Source of the DNA: Phoronis australis
Lineage: Eukaryota; Phoronida; Phoronidae
DNA length: 64,000 nt
Reading direction: 5' to 3'
NCBI GenBank assembly: GCA_002633005.1
Contig: NMRA01000848.1
Coordinates: 10,672-74,671, forward strand
Shown one piece after another: positions 43,931-55,199 of the stretch. Under the pieces are notes generated by a model. It was not told the DNA's origin and ran no database searches. It was given only the letters and a program-made list of their open reading frames with translations. A program made the translations under genes and the position numbers. Each line of letters opens with the position of its first letter. Positions within the stretch are counted from its first letter, which is position 1.

Positions 43931-44810
43931 CTCGTCTTGAATATAATGAGAGAGATTGCCAATTCTAGCTTTAGGATCGTCAGCCATCAAAAAGATATAT
44001 CATCGTGGGCATTTAAAAGGGCATCCTCAATACCAATTCTCAAGATTTCTACACCATTCTTTTCAATTTGACTTTCTAAGTAAACACAACAGAATAATAC
44101 ATTCGTTTCAGTACACAATCAGGGGAGGATCCAGGATTTTGAGTTAGGGGGCAGAGTATCAGCCAGGATTTTGCTCGTCAGACATTCGCACCCCCGAATA
44201 GCCAAATGAAATGTAGAAGACTTTTAGGGGGTGGGCATGTTTCACTTGCCTCCCCCCCCCCCTTAAACCCGCCACTGTCTACGATTGTTGGACGTCTCCT
44301 GCTCGAATTAGACAGCAGAACAAGACGTGTTGTGCGGCAACACGAGAAGTTGTTGACGAAACTTAAGAGTTTTGCGTTCAATGAAACTATAATAAAAAGT
44401 GTGTTTGGTACGATCAACACGACGGAATTAAAATAAATACGAATGTAAATTCTCAAGAAATGATGGTTTTTAGCTCAAGCCGTTTAAGTCACTAGTAAAG
44501 TGGGTTAACCACTAAAGTAAACTTGGATGGAAATAGTGCAGTTTTAAGTGTTTCCAAACTATGTTTTCAAAACAGATGTCAGTAGTCTGGTCTTTAAATC
44601 AAGTTATTGTCTCTTGTAAATCGTGATATCTTTTACAATTCAATTACATCTTATTGACTACTTCCATTAGGGCAAAGCAATCGTATAGAACAGAACAGAA
44701 GCATTAAAACATTGTGATGGATGTTGAGATAAAGTCAATCCCATCAAACTGTTTTTGAGAAACCCGATTACTCGTCTGCAGCAGCCCTGATTTTATACGT
44801 TAGATCTGTT

Positions 44811-44812
44811 CG

Positions 44813-44847
<35 letters not shown>

Positions 44848-44848
44848 A
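44811..44848 (+). repeat. (CGTG)n microsatellite
   Basis: About nine CGTG tetranucleotides. The reverse-strand Arg/Thr/His/Ala open frame over it comes from the repeat. Confidence 0.95.
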
Positions 44849-44987
44849 TGTGCTTGTTTGTGTGTGCTCGTGTATGCTTGTCTTAAGCACACATTTTCTT
44901 CGATGTTTTTGCTTTAGGTTAAGAAATGATGTATTAAAAACCAAGAAAGACATACGGCCAAATGTTACTCAGTACAGTGATTTCTAG

Positions 44988-45196
44988 GAACAAAAATTTG
45001 TATACCGTACAGCAGATTACCGTGGAGAGAGGGCTCACTTGTCCCAGACGGTCGCTTAATCGGTTCCCAAATTTGGACCCACATATTGGAAACTTCTGGC
45101 TACGACGCCAGAGGATACAACACTCCTGAAACGTGTAGAAGTTACTGTGTTAACGGTGACACGACAATTATTGGATTCATCATATCAAACTTACAT
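44988..45196 (+). CDS. WSC-kringle gene exon 4: WSC-like half domain, 3' end uncertain
   Basis: Starts after GATTTCTAG (AG at 44986-44987) in the phase set by exon 3. It reads GTKICIPYSRLPWREG, then PDGRLIGSQIWTHILE and YNTPETCRSYCVN, followed by DTTIIGFIIS. The TPETC-x(3)-C segment matches the middle of WSC domains. The C-x-C and CGG half is missing. Three donors are possible: 45156 (GTGACA, the only one in phase with exon 5), 45197 (GTAAAC, phase 0, the phase used inside WSC domain 1), and 45229 (GTGAGT, strongest but phase 2). If 45197 is right, an unseen exon should follow. Start and domain are reasonable; the end is a guess. Confidence 0.5.
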
Positions 45197-45804
45197 GTAA
45201 ACATTGGCGGGCTGTTGGAATGGATTGAGTGAGTTAGCTGTGCTTTGTAATTTTCTGTGGATGAGGAGAGAATCATTAAAAGTCAGGTCTTACTTAAAGA
45301 ACATTAACAATATCGACGTGTAGCTTCGCCCAGATCGCATATTCATTTCTCGTATCACCTGCTAGTGCATTGTAATAGTGTATGCTGGTCGCTGTGACGT
45401 AATACGACTTGGTAGTGTACCTCAAAACCCCAAAAATATTCCATCAGATGGTCCCCCATTTCGTCAGTGCCACACCTCATTTGCCAATGTTTTAAATTGC
45501 AGTCTAAACCAGTCCTTGTACATAACAAGAAGTCCATGACTTATCTTACTGCATCATTCTTTGTAATCTTGCCCTTGAAGTACCATGAGTTGTTCAGTTG
45601 TTCATCCTTGTCGTGAGCAGATTCGTGACGTTGAAACAAACTGCTTTCAACAAACGTTTTAGCCAATAGATTTCTATTGTTGGTTTCAGTAGATACTTTA
45701 AGACGCACTACATGTAGTTGATAGAAATTTGATTAACTATTCCACAGCTGCATAGCCAATGTTTATTCTGAAACACGTACCAGGTTACATCTACCTTTTT
45801 GCAG

Positions 45805-46107
45805 GACTTCCCGGATGCTATGAAGGTTATCTTGAAATGGCAAAAACCGATTGGTTGGGAGTTGTTGCGTATGATGACGCCAAGGACAACACGCACAAGA
45901 AATGCCGGAAGACTTGCAGCAAAATGGGCTACCCGATTGCTGGCGTTGCAAAACAGACTAGTTGTTGGTGTGGAAACAATTATCTAGGGGTACGATTTAT
46001 TGAATGGGCGGAACCTAACAGATGTGATTTACCGTGTCCCGGTAATCAAGAAGAAAATTGCGGGAACAACCAGTACCCTCTAATCTGGATAATGGAGTCA
46101 GATCCAG
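45805..46107 (+). CDS. WSC-kringle gene exon 5: complete WSC domain
   Basis: A 303 bp phase 1-1 exon between TTTTTGCAG and GTTAGT. It reads LPGCYEGYLEMAKTDW, KKCRKTCSKMGYPIAGV, TSCWCGNNYL, RCDLPCPGNQEENCG and YPLIWIM. All eight WSC cysteines are in one exon, unlike WSC domain 1, which is split by a phase-0 intron. WSC domains are carbohydrate-binding or surface-sensing modules in other families; no ligand is inferable here. Confidence 0.93.
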
Positions 46108-47267
46108 GTTAGTGAAAATGTGTTTTTGACATAACTTTTCCATTTTGCGTTCAAGATAGTTAAATATGCGCTTTGGCGCTTCAATGAGCCTCAGTGTTCT
46201 AAGCGATTGTCGCTCTGGTCCGATTTTGAATTTTTTCTTAATGCACACACAACTCTACCTGCAATAAATGCACATCTGCATTTTTAAAGTTGACTTAACC
46301 CAATCTTCTTTGATACGTGTTCTTCACCAACGGAGACAGCATCCTATCACGGTTAGCAATGTTACGATACCTAATTCAATATTAGTTTCAGCCAAAAGTT
46401 CGGGGCTAAATTCAGCTTTAAATAAACACTATCGCGTGTTGTTGACAGACAGCTTACACTGACACCAACAATGGTAACCGTGGGAAGCTTTCAATTCTGG
46501 TCACTTTATTCTTAGTCCTTGTGGCTTCGTCATTAGAATCTGTATCGGGAACACGATTGTCAAGGTGTTGTTTATGGTGCGATTCTATGCTTGCCATCGC
46601 GCATTTCGTTCGTCAGCAATTAACCTTACAGATTTTGCTTAAACCCCCTTGAACTCCTCCAACCCACACACCACGACCCCCTCGGCCCACGACCCCTCGA
46701 CCCAAGGCCCACAATCCGCTCAGCCAAATCTACACCAGGGCAAGCGCTGACTTGCATACAACAACTCTGGCCGTGAGCTCTGCTGGCTTTCCCATGTTTC
46801 TGCAATTAGGGAAGTACATTCACCAAGTTTGAAAGCAAAAAAAAACAGAAAAAACAACTCGTCCAATTCTAATCAAACACCTACTGACGTTACAAATCGT
46901 CTCGTTCCCGGCAGTGTGTAATCGTCTCGTCTTCTCTCCAGTGAAGGGTAGATTCAAGCTATTTTGGTAGAGTGCGAGAGGGCCACGAATATATAGTATC
47001 TTCAGTAAATACAGTTTGAAAAAAGCAAACTGTTAGCTAAGAACCATCTCAAAATCACGTGTAAAATATTGTTAATGAGTCTAGGACAGAAAGCAAGTAA
47101 TGGAAACGTGAAATTATAAGCATTCACGATAACGTACTCTCTCCTTATATTTAGTAGGACAGCGCCATTGGTAGCTGCTCGTTGAACTAATTCCGTGACA
47201 ACCATGTAACACGGTCAAAATATTCTTACGCCACTCTCTCATTTCAATCACCAGTCTTGAGCCAGAT

Positions 47268-47428
47268 CAGCCTCCCGTTCAGTAGCGCTTGAGCCCCGCT
47301 AAAAAGCAAGACTTCGCGAGATTAAGTGAGGCATTGCCGTGTAGCTTTAATTATAACGCGTGACTTTGATTAGATTTTAGCTAGGTCCTAGCGTACAGTA
47401 GGTCCTACCGTTACTGAAAGCACGCCAG
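47268..47428 (+). mobile_element. MITE family B, copy 3
   Basis: Shares CTCCCGTTCAGTA, AAAAAGCAAGACTTCGCGAG, ATTTTAGCTAGGTCCTAGCG and the terminal CACGCC with the copies at 16738 and 18273. The ends are imperfect inverted repeats. It lies in the intron between the second WSC exon and the first kringle. Confidence 0.85.
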
Positions 47429-48059
47429 ATTTGCGTGTAGGTAAGTCGTATAGGAAATTCACTCGTCGACGTAATATGATTATGAAATGTGTCGATTTCG
47501 GTGGTATTTTCCATTAACCCGACCAAATGATGCTGTATTCATGTACCTGGACACTTTGTAAAATCTGTATTCTGAGATAACTCCAAAACTAGCTTGAACT
47601 ATTGTCCGTATTAGCAACTGTTTACGGCCTTATTTGTAAGCAGAAACGCCAATAGATAAAGGTTTTGATTTTGAAGAGAAGTCGAAACGACGGTTACTTT
47701 ACTCAGACATGCTTTCTGGTGTATACTTGGAAGTTGCTACATGTATTGCCAAAGAATGTGGAACTATTGGATTGTGTGTTGGAAAATCTGTGTTGTCACA
47801 CACCTCTTCTTTTATTAGGACCTTTTTTACTAGAAATCGAACTTGAATTACTTTCGGTATTTTCTATTTCGAGTACAAGGATTTGACCCAGTGCCCAGAT
47901 GTTGTTGTAGCTGATTTGTACATTACGTGCATTTATTTGACCCCTAGCAAATTTGTCATCAATTCTTCGGCCTCTGGCAAACTTACAGTGTATCACTCTA
48001 CCTGAAAATAATGTGTAAAATTAGTCACGTTTGAGAAAATGATCCATCGATGGTTCCAG

Positions 48060-48377
48060 TTGCGAATGTCACCTGCTTGAAAGACCAACGAGGCATACAT
48101 TACCACGGGAAGGTATCGCACAGTAAATTTGCAGAAACATGTTTGAAATGGTCAATCTTGAACTCACCCGACATAAGCAAAATCTACACACAAGGCCCTG
48201 ATGCATCAGACCTGGCAGGATGGCTTAAAGACTTTAAGAGCATGAAAGCGGAGGATCAAAATACCAACTACTGCCGGAACATTGATAACGACAAAATGGG
48301 ACCGTGGTGCCTTGTTGGAAATACGAAGGGATATCTCATAAAAAGATACTGCTACATTCCAGTGTGCCCATATGAAG
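48060..48377 (+). CDS. WSC-kringle gene exon 6: kringle 1
   Basis: A 318 bp phase 1-1 exon between GGTTCCAG and GTAGAT. It reads VANVTCLKDQRGIHYHGKVS, KFAETCLKWS, then NYCRNIDNDKMGPWCLVG and KRYCYIPVCPYEG. The six cysteines and NYCRN-x-D-x-D-x-x-GPWC are diagnostic of a kringle. The IDND segment keeps the two acidic residues used for lysine binding in plasminogen-type kringles. The stretch between the second and third cysteines is longer than in plasminogen kringles. Confidence 0.95.
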
Positions 48378-51300
48378 GTAGATATAGTAATGCCAACTAA
48401 AAGATGCACTTGTTCCAATGGGCAAACCAGCCGTAGAACGGAAACATACCACAAAAAAAAATATTTTGCTGCAAACTGTTTTGCAATTTTGAACAGTCTT
48501 TCTGTCAAAAACATGCAATACAACATCATGGCCTTTTGCAGTGAACTTCTATATAGGCTTTATTTTCTGCCTACATATTTGTCTTATAATATTTTATAAC
48601 GGCTACTAAATGCGTTTTGTTCAAGAAAGCGAGCGTCCGATTTAGACACATTACGGTTATAAACATGCCTTCGGTAAGACAAGTATTTGAAGCTTTGAGA
48701 TAACCTTCATTGTGCATCAATTTTATGAAAGTAATTGATCATAATCATAAGTTGATTTTTGTGATTGGCGATTTAATTGTTTACTATGTTCACAAAGTTG
48801 ACTTGTTCTATTTACGTAAACACCTTCTGTACCGCTTATTTTTCCGAAATTTACGAAAAAAGTGATACGTTGTATCGCTGCGGGTCATTTTGGCAGCCAA
48901 GACGATTATTGACGGCTTGATGTCTTTCACAACAGTTGGCACTGGCATTTTTAAATTTCTGGGTCCCGTTCCAATTAAACTGACTTAGCTGAGACAAATC
49001 TTAAATTTCAGTCAATTTCAAGAGACATTTCAATTCTGACTAAATCGCGACAAAGTCTCGAAATCGCGATATCATGCAATAATCCGTATAAATCCAAGTG
49101 AACAACAGCGGCTGCGCGCAAGCTTTTTTTTGTGACCATGTCAACGTCTCCAAACGTTTGATATTCGAAAAGTGTCGGAATTTTAAGTTGCTATTTTTCG
49201 GTGTTTTATGTGCCCTCCTAATAAACAACAATTAACAACAGGTGGTTCTGTATCTTGCCTGTTCACCCAATCACAACATCATGAATTGAAAAATGCATTG
49301 GATCATCTTAAATTGCACACTGGATAATGAATAACGAGAAATTGTCAATTTCACATTTAGATCAAAGGCATAGCAGCATTGCAATATATCCAAACAAAAC
49401 TTGAGGATGTTTTTGTTGATCAAATCATCAAGTGTCAGTTACTAGTCAATTAAGATAAAATAAGAAACGTTGTTTCTTTTCCTTGAGTTTGTAAGGTTCA
49501 CTTTCATTTTATGATATTAAAATGCTCACGATTTACTGAGTAACATGAATTTTAGATTGGTGCAATGCGTATTGTGAGCACGCTCTCAATGCAAAGGTCT
49601 CACAGGTCTGGAATTTGAATTAGATATTCTGTATCTTCAGCTAAGTAATATTTTTGTATTTTTTGTTGGAAATATATTAACTAATTCTCATTTATTTATG
49701 CATAACACAGATGCGTACTTGAACTGCATGCTAGTATCATAGTGTCGATTTTGTCATTTCTGGTAAAGCAGCTCTTTTTACTGCCAAGTGGTTTTGTCAC
49801 GAAGTTAATTAAAGTTTGTCTGAGTTGGGAGGGTTCTGTCCAACTCCATCTAGTCTTTTTCGAAAACTACTATTTATACAAGGCTGCATCAATAATGTAT
49901 TCCTTTAGAACTACATGTCACAATTTCTGAATCAGATGTTCGTAAAATTTGAATCTATGGTAAAATGATACCTCGCAACACCCTTACACTTTCTTAAGTC
50001 GGGCTCTCGGTTTTGCATCCTATTTGGTATATCTGGATTGACCGGACGCAGAAAACGCAATGTATGATCCAAGCCAATGCGCATCCCAATTGGAACCAAA
50101 ATTCAACAGGTATCCCGCTGTTCTTTTGGCGTTTCTTTACTATAGCTTGTTTTTCCAGATCAGTACCTCTGTGTTTTTATCCTATCACATTTTATCTCGT
50201 TACGAATTTATGGCGAATAAAGGAAACCACATCAAACCCTGACATTGTGTAAAGAAAAAATCACGAAATTCCTCCAATATTTTCAGTAACAAAGACTACA
50301 GTACGAGGTGAGTACAATGTATCCTAATTGAAAGTGAAGCCGTTACTCATTGGTGCGTATTCAATGTTGATAAGGTAGTTTGTCTGCTGTCTCTCATACG
50401 GTCTTTACTTTTTGTTCGAAACCAATCTTCATGGATCAAAATGATGAGTTATCGTACTTTTTATGTTTTCGTGCCTTCATCCACGTATTTTCATTACACA
50501 ACTGGCACCGACGTTGGAAGTGTCTTACCAATAGTGCTTCAATCGAGGCGTGCAGATCACCTGCTCCATGTTCACCAGCTGGTTATACCGTACTTTGTTT
50601 AACAACAAAAGTTTCATATGTTTTCATTGTCAATTTAAATATAAGCTAAGAGCTTTCAATAGAAAGTCCATTCGAAATTCCAGTGTGCATCACCTGTACA
50701 GTTTGGGAAGATGTTTATTCCCGCGGTCGGTTTCAGGATAATGGAGAGGAGAAGACTTGTCTTCCCGCTTCCCTCCTCTAGGGATTTTGAATCTCTAATT
50801 CACTTATGGAGCCCATTTACTTTACTTTAAAGGAAAAAAAGGCTGACACTTGAACTTACACGACGTAACGGAGTGATAAAACATTCATCTAAACTTCTCT
50901 GTCTAGCACCTCACTGTTGGACGTTTGCAAGGGACTCAGTGTGCTTAACGGAATACTGTTCTTGCCAATTTTAACCCATTCAACAGTTGTTTAACTTCAT
51001 GTATACTCGCCCGCTACCTTTTTGACTCTAAGGATGAGCCCGAAAGTCTTAGCTTTGGTCAAGATGTTCGAGATATTGAAACTATGACCTGCATTACTGC
51101 GAGTGGGATAATGGTTGAGCTCTATAAGCTATTCTCTTCAATAGAGTATCCGTGGTCGTTGCCGTGCAGTCTTCGACCTACAACTCTTTCTGATCGTGGC
51201 AGCCTAATTCTGCATCTACACCATGTACAGGATTTGTTCCCGTTATACATACGTTGCGGCATGCTTGCCGTAATCATTGCAAGACAATCTTTCCCAACTG

Positions 51301-51955
51301 CAGAGAGGAAAATAGGCGAGAAATGACATGGCACCTTGTTGATGGAGATTCCTAAAGTTCTACCAGGCTGGATTTCGACACTTTTCAAAACTTATTTTTG
51401 GCGGTGTCAATTCCGTGGCTTCAGTTCTAATTAACCGTTTGTATTTTCAGATGTCCAGTACATTCAATGTTCCTTTTAAACTGGAGCTCGTTTCATAACT
51501 TTTGCCATCATTTTATGGTCGCTCATTATCGTCATACTGTGTGGGTGTCCGCTCGACATGGTCGGAATTTTTATTGGCGCAAGGGTGTAGAGCATTATCA
51601 GAAAGGCTCGGGTCATTTTTCAATCTGCCTCCTTCCGGGGTCACAAGGTTATAACATTTTCAGCATTTTTGAGGAAGAGAAATTCCGGATGATCTCTAAA
51701 GAACCGACTGACAGATTTTACTGAAGCTCAAACAGAAGTATGTAACATCAATGCCCCGGCGACATATTTTGGGTCGATTGGACCACTGTGGCGCCTCTTA
51801 TTGGTCATTTGTACTCGAAAAAGCTATTTAAGTGTTATTTTGGGGAAAAACTTGTCCCAGAGGTATGTGACTTAATTGCGTCAATTAATTTCCCTCCTTA
51901 ATTCTGGGCAAACAAAAAGCCCTTATCTCAGTTGTTTGGCCTATTTGCTTTCCAG
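48378..51955 (+). other. Intron without recognised features
   Basis: AT-rich. Short frames around 50013-50252 and 51084-51388 have no domain or splice support. No repeats clearly shared with the rest of the window. Confidence 0.6.
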
Positions 51956-52237
51956 AACAAAATTTCAATTGTAAATTTACGCAAAAAGGGGTTGAGTACT
52001 TTGGAACAAAGGCAACTACAATCAAACGAGAAACTTGTGAACGATGGAACGATGATTATGTCGTCTTCCTACTCTTCGAGGAAACAGGAGGGGAAGCAGC
52101 CTTCGACAAAATGCCCGTGCACGTGCAATTGTCGAATTTTTGCAGGAACCCGACCAGCAAAGCTAAGGGCCCTTGGTGTTACATCAAGGGAAAACTTCCG
52201 AATTGGGAGTACTGTGGAATTCACATGTGTTCCAGCA
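51956..52237 (+). CDS. WSC-kringle gene exon 7: kringle 2
   Basis: A 282 bp phase 1-1 exon between GCTTTCCAG (AG at 51954-51955) and GTAAGT at 52238. The coding frame reads NFNCKFTQKGVEYFGTKAT, KRETCERWND, then SNFCRNPTSKAKGPWCYIKG and WEYCGIHMCSS. Six cysteines in kringle spacing. The CRNPTSK segment lacks the D-x-D pair, so classical lysine binding is unlikely. The frame has no ATG near its start, so a simple ORF scan would miss it. Confidence 0.95.
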
Positions 52238-53084
52238 GTAAGTGACCCTTTTCATATTTTATTTCCAGAAGTCTAGGGAAAAGTTCTTGTTGATTACTTA
52301 TAATACGTCGGTTGTTTCTGCGCTGAAGTTTTTGTGAACTCATAATCAACATTGTGAGTCTCCATTCACAGTGTGTCGTTTAAATGGAGTTTATCTAAGA
52401 GTTCAGTGAATAAAATTACCAGCAAAGTGCGTGAATAGATGAAATACCATTTTGAACTAATGTGCTGATTTATCCATTGACAGAAACTTAAATATTGACA
52501 GTCTAATAATTTTAGACATAGAACAAAGTATCCAACCGTATTCATATCCTCATCAAGTTGATTGAACTTCTCAAGTTTACCCAACCAGTCATTAAAGGGC
52601 ATTTGGTCAACATGACTCTGTCTGCAGTTTGTGTTAAGTCAAGATTACCTTTTTGAACAAAGTGTAAAAGACAAAACATGGCGTGAAGTGTGCCAAAACC
52701 GTTATGGTCTTGTTTAAAAATGAATTTTACAAAAAGTGTGTATGAGAAGAGCTGGAGTACATCTATCTGCCAGAAGACATGCTGGCATAGATTATAGACA
52801 ATGGATTCGCAACTCCGACATTTTCTTGCGTACTATCACCCAGGAGGCGCCATTTTCCTAAATTACCATTTTCAGTTTCCGCTTTGTGTATTTCGACGGG
52901 AAATTCTCGAATCTATTTTACGGTCCAATACAATAAAAAACATAATAATTTGGGTATTGAAACGCTGGTATCGTGAGTACTTTTGTTACCTGACCACACA
53001 ACAGCCGACCTAGCCAGCCAGCTGCATGAAGGCTATCGTCAAAACACAGCTAGGTAACACTTAGTCTTGTATATATAGTACACA

Positions 53085-54075
53085 ACTTTGAGCTGATGTG
53101 AGTAAAAAGTGGCAAAATCTGACACAAAATTGGTGTCGTTAAAAACAATATTCTTCTTTGAGTAACCTATATTTTTAACGGTGTTGGAAACAATTTCGTT
53201 CTACCGTTATTCTTCAGCTAATAATGTGGACCGATCTTCAGCGTCGTCTTACGCGCCATGAAATATTGCGTATAACCTATTGGCCAGTTTCTTTTTTCAA
53301 CGATTCTTCAATCAACTGTTGTTCTTCCACGAGTTTGCGTACAACACACAACAAATTATCGAATTCATTATAAGTTTTTTAGAATTTTGTTACCGAAAAA
53401 CCGAAGTTCAGAAGAAATTTGGTTGCTGCCAAGCTGTTGTCATCTCCCGAGAGATGTCGCACAAATTTTGGAAAATGCCGGTGTGCGTGGCACGAACATA
53501 CGACATACTTTTCTTTGTTAGAAAAGGCGAAGAGCTACGGACGAAAATGACGTTTATTGCATTTTTCCATTTAAACGGCTGTAACGGGCAAGTTGATGGT
53601 CGGTTAATTCCCAGAATTTGCATGCACCCCGTCCGGTCTTTAGCTCTACATTTTGATACAAGTTTTACGGCGAGGTTACGAGCAAAACTACCATGCCTGT
53701 GTGGAATTTCGGGGTCTACGGAAGAAATACACGTACACAAAGTAATACCTAGCTTATTTTACGACAGTCTTCATACAGCTAGCTGGCTGGCTACCTGGCT
53801 GGCTACCTGGCTGTATGCAATTTAGGGGTCTATGGATGAAAACACACAGTGGTACCTAGCTGTATTTTGACGATAGTCTTCATACAGCTAGCTGGCTAGC
53901 TAGGTACCACTGAAAGTTGACGCAGAAGATGCTTCACAACTTTAGCAGCAGAATAACGGTAGAACGCTTATTTTTGCAAAACCAAAAATAATTTTAGTCA
54001 CTCAAATAAGTGTGTAGTTTTTAATGACGCTAATTTTGTGTCATATTTCATCTGGTCATTTTTGCCGACATGGGC
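53085..54075. mobile_element. Inverted-repeat element with an unidentified ORF
   Basis: GACACAAAATTGGTGTCGTTA near 53119 faces the inverted GACACAAAATTAGCGTCATTA near 54030-54050. GTTCTACCGTTATTCTTCAGC near 53200 faces GTTCTACCGTTATTCTGCTGC near 53950. The arms are about 150-200 bp. Flanking and inner GCTAGCTGG/CTGGCTACC blocks near 53010 and 53780-53910 are also inverted partners. A 181-codon plus ORF (53280-53825) and a 110-codon minus ORF (53408-53740) lie inside; neither resembles a transposase I know. Confidence 0.65.
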
Positions 54076-55199
54076 GCAAAGCTGTATATTTTGTATACAG
54101 CTTCTCACCAAGACTAGCCGACCATGATTACCCGTATGTACTTTCCGGAAGTAAAACTTGCTAATTTTGCCAGCTGTCGCTAGTGAATAAGGACGTCATG
54201 GCTTTTGCGTAAGATCACATATTCCGTCCTTTGAAAATGTACGGAGTTGGCGGTCGGTGAGCTACATGTATGGTCTATTGTTTGAGCAACTTCGTGTGTA
54301 AGTAATGACAATTTCGATAAATGGTAGAATTTCCAGACATTAAGAATGATTCCATATAAAAACCATATGAAAATGAAAAATCACTATATACTCAAAAATT
54401 CATACAGAGCTAATACTTTGTGCATGTGTTGGTATGCTGGCCCAAAGTACACTGCTGCAATATTTGCACTCAATGACATTTGGTTACCGAGATATGACCT
54501 ATTTGGCTATAAAGGCATATTTTGCATTTTTTCATGTCAATAAAACTGCATTTTTGAACGGCAAAAGATCAGACTTAGAAAACTGGTGACACAGTTTGAC
54601 ATTAATGGTCATAAAGACTCATGTAGGGTTAGTAAGAAAATGAAATTTGCAACTCATTGGTACAATTAAATTTCCAGCAGGGGAGACAACTCCGAGACCA
54701 CTTTTCAGGCCAGTCATTAGTGGCAAGATGTTGCTTAACCTGCCTGCTATATCGGATTATATTTGAAGTTGAAATTCTCTGTGTAGACACTTCTAAGTTT
54801 GAACTTTGATAATTGCTTTTAAAAAAACTTGTCTCTTATATACTTAGTGCCAAACGTGGCCCTCGAATTCGGGCATTTTTGTGATGTGACCTTAGTCTGA
54901 CTGACAAGAAAATTTAGGCTACTCTTTTAGTTTAGAGATATCACCTAAAATATATGATCTAATATCAACAATGCAATATCACAAAAATTTAAATTTCACT
55001 TTTGAGACCCCAATTTTCTAAAACACTCCATGCTTTGTTTAACTTCACCAATAGCACTTTTGGGTTCGAGATTACATTCACTTCCTGTCACTAAAGAATA
55101 TGGAGGAATTTCCTTCTTGTACATTTGGTTAATTTTCGTTACATAAGTGCAATCGTGGAGGAAATGTGGCCTTCATTAGCTGTCTTAAAAACGTCAGAA

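Noticed and set aside
45759-45804. ORF start upstream of WSC exon 5 as a gene start
   Set aside because: The methionine lies in intron sequence; the TTTTTGCAG acceptor and phase show this is an internal exon.
51932-52276. 114-codon ORF starting MFGLFAFQNKIS
   Set aside because: It is the wrong frame over kringle 2; the kringle cysteines are in another frame without a nearby ATG.
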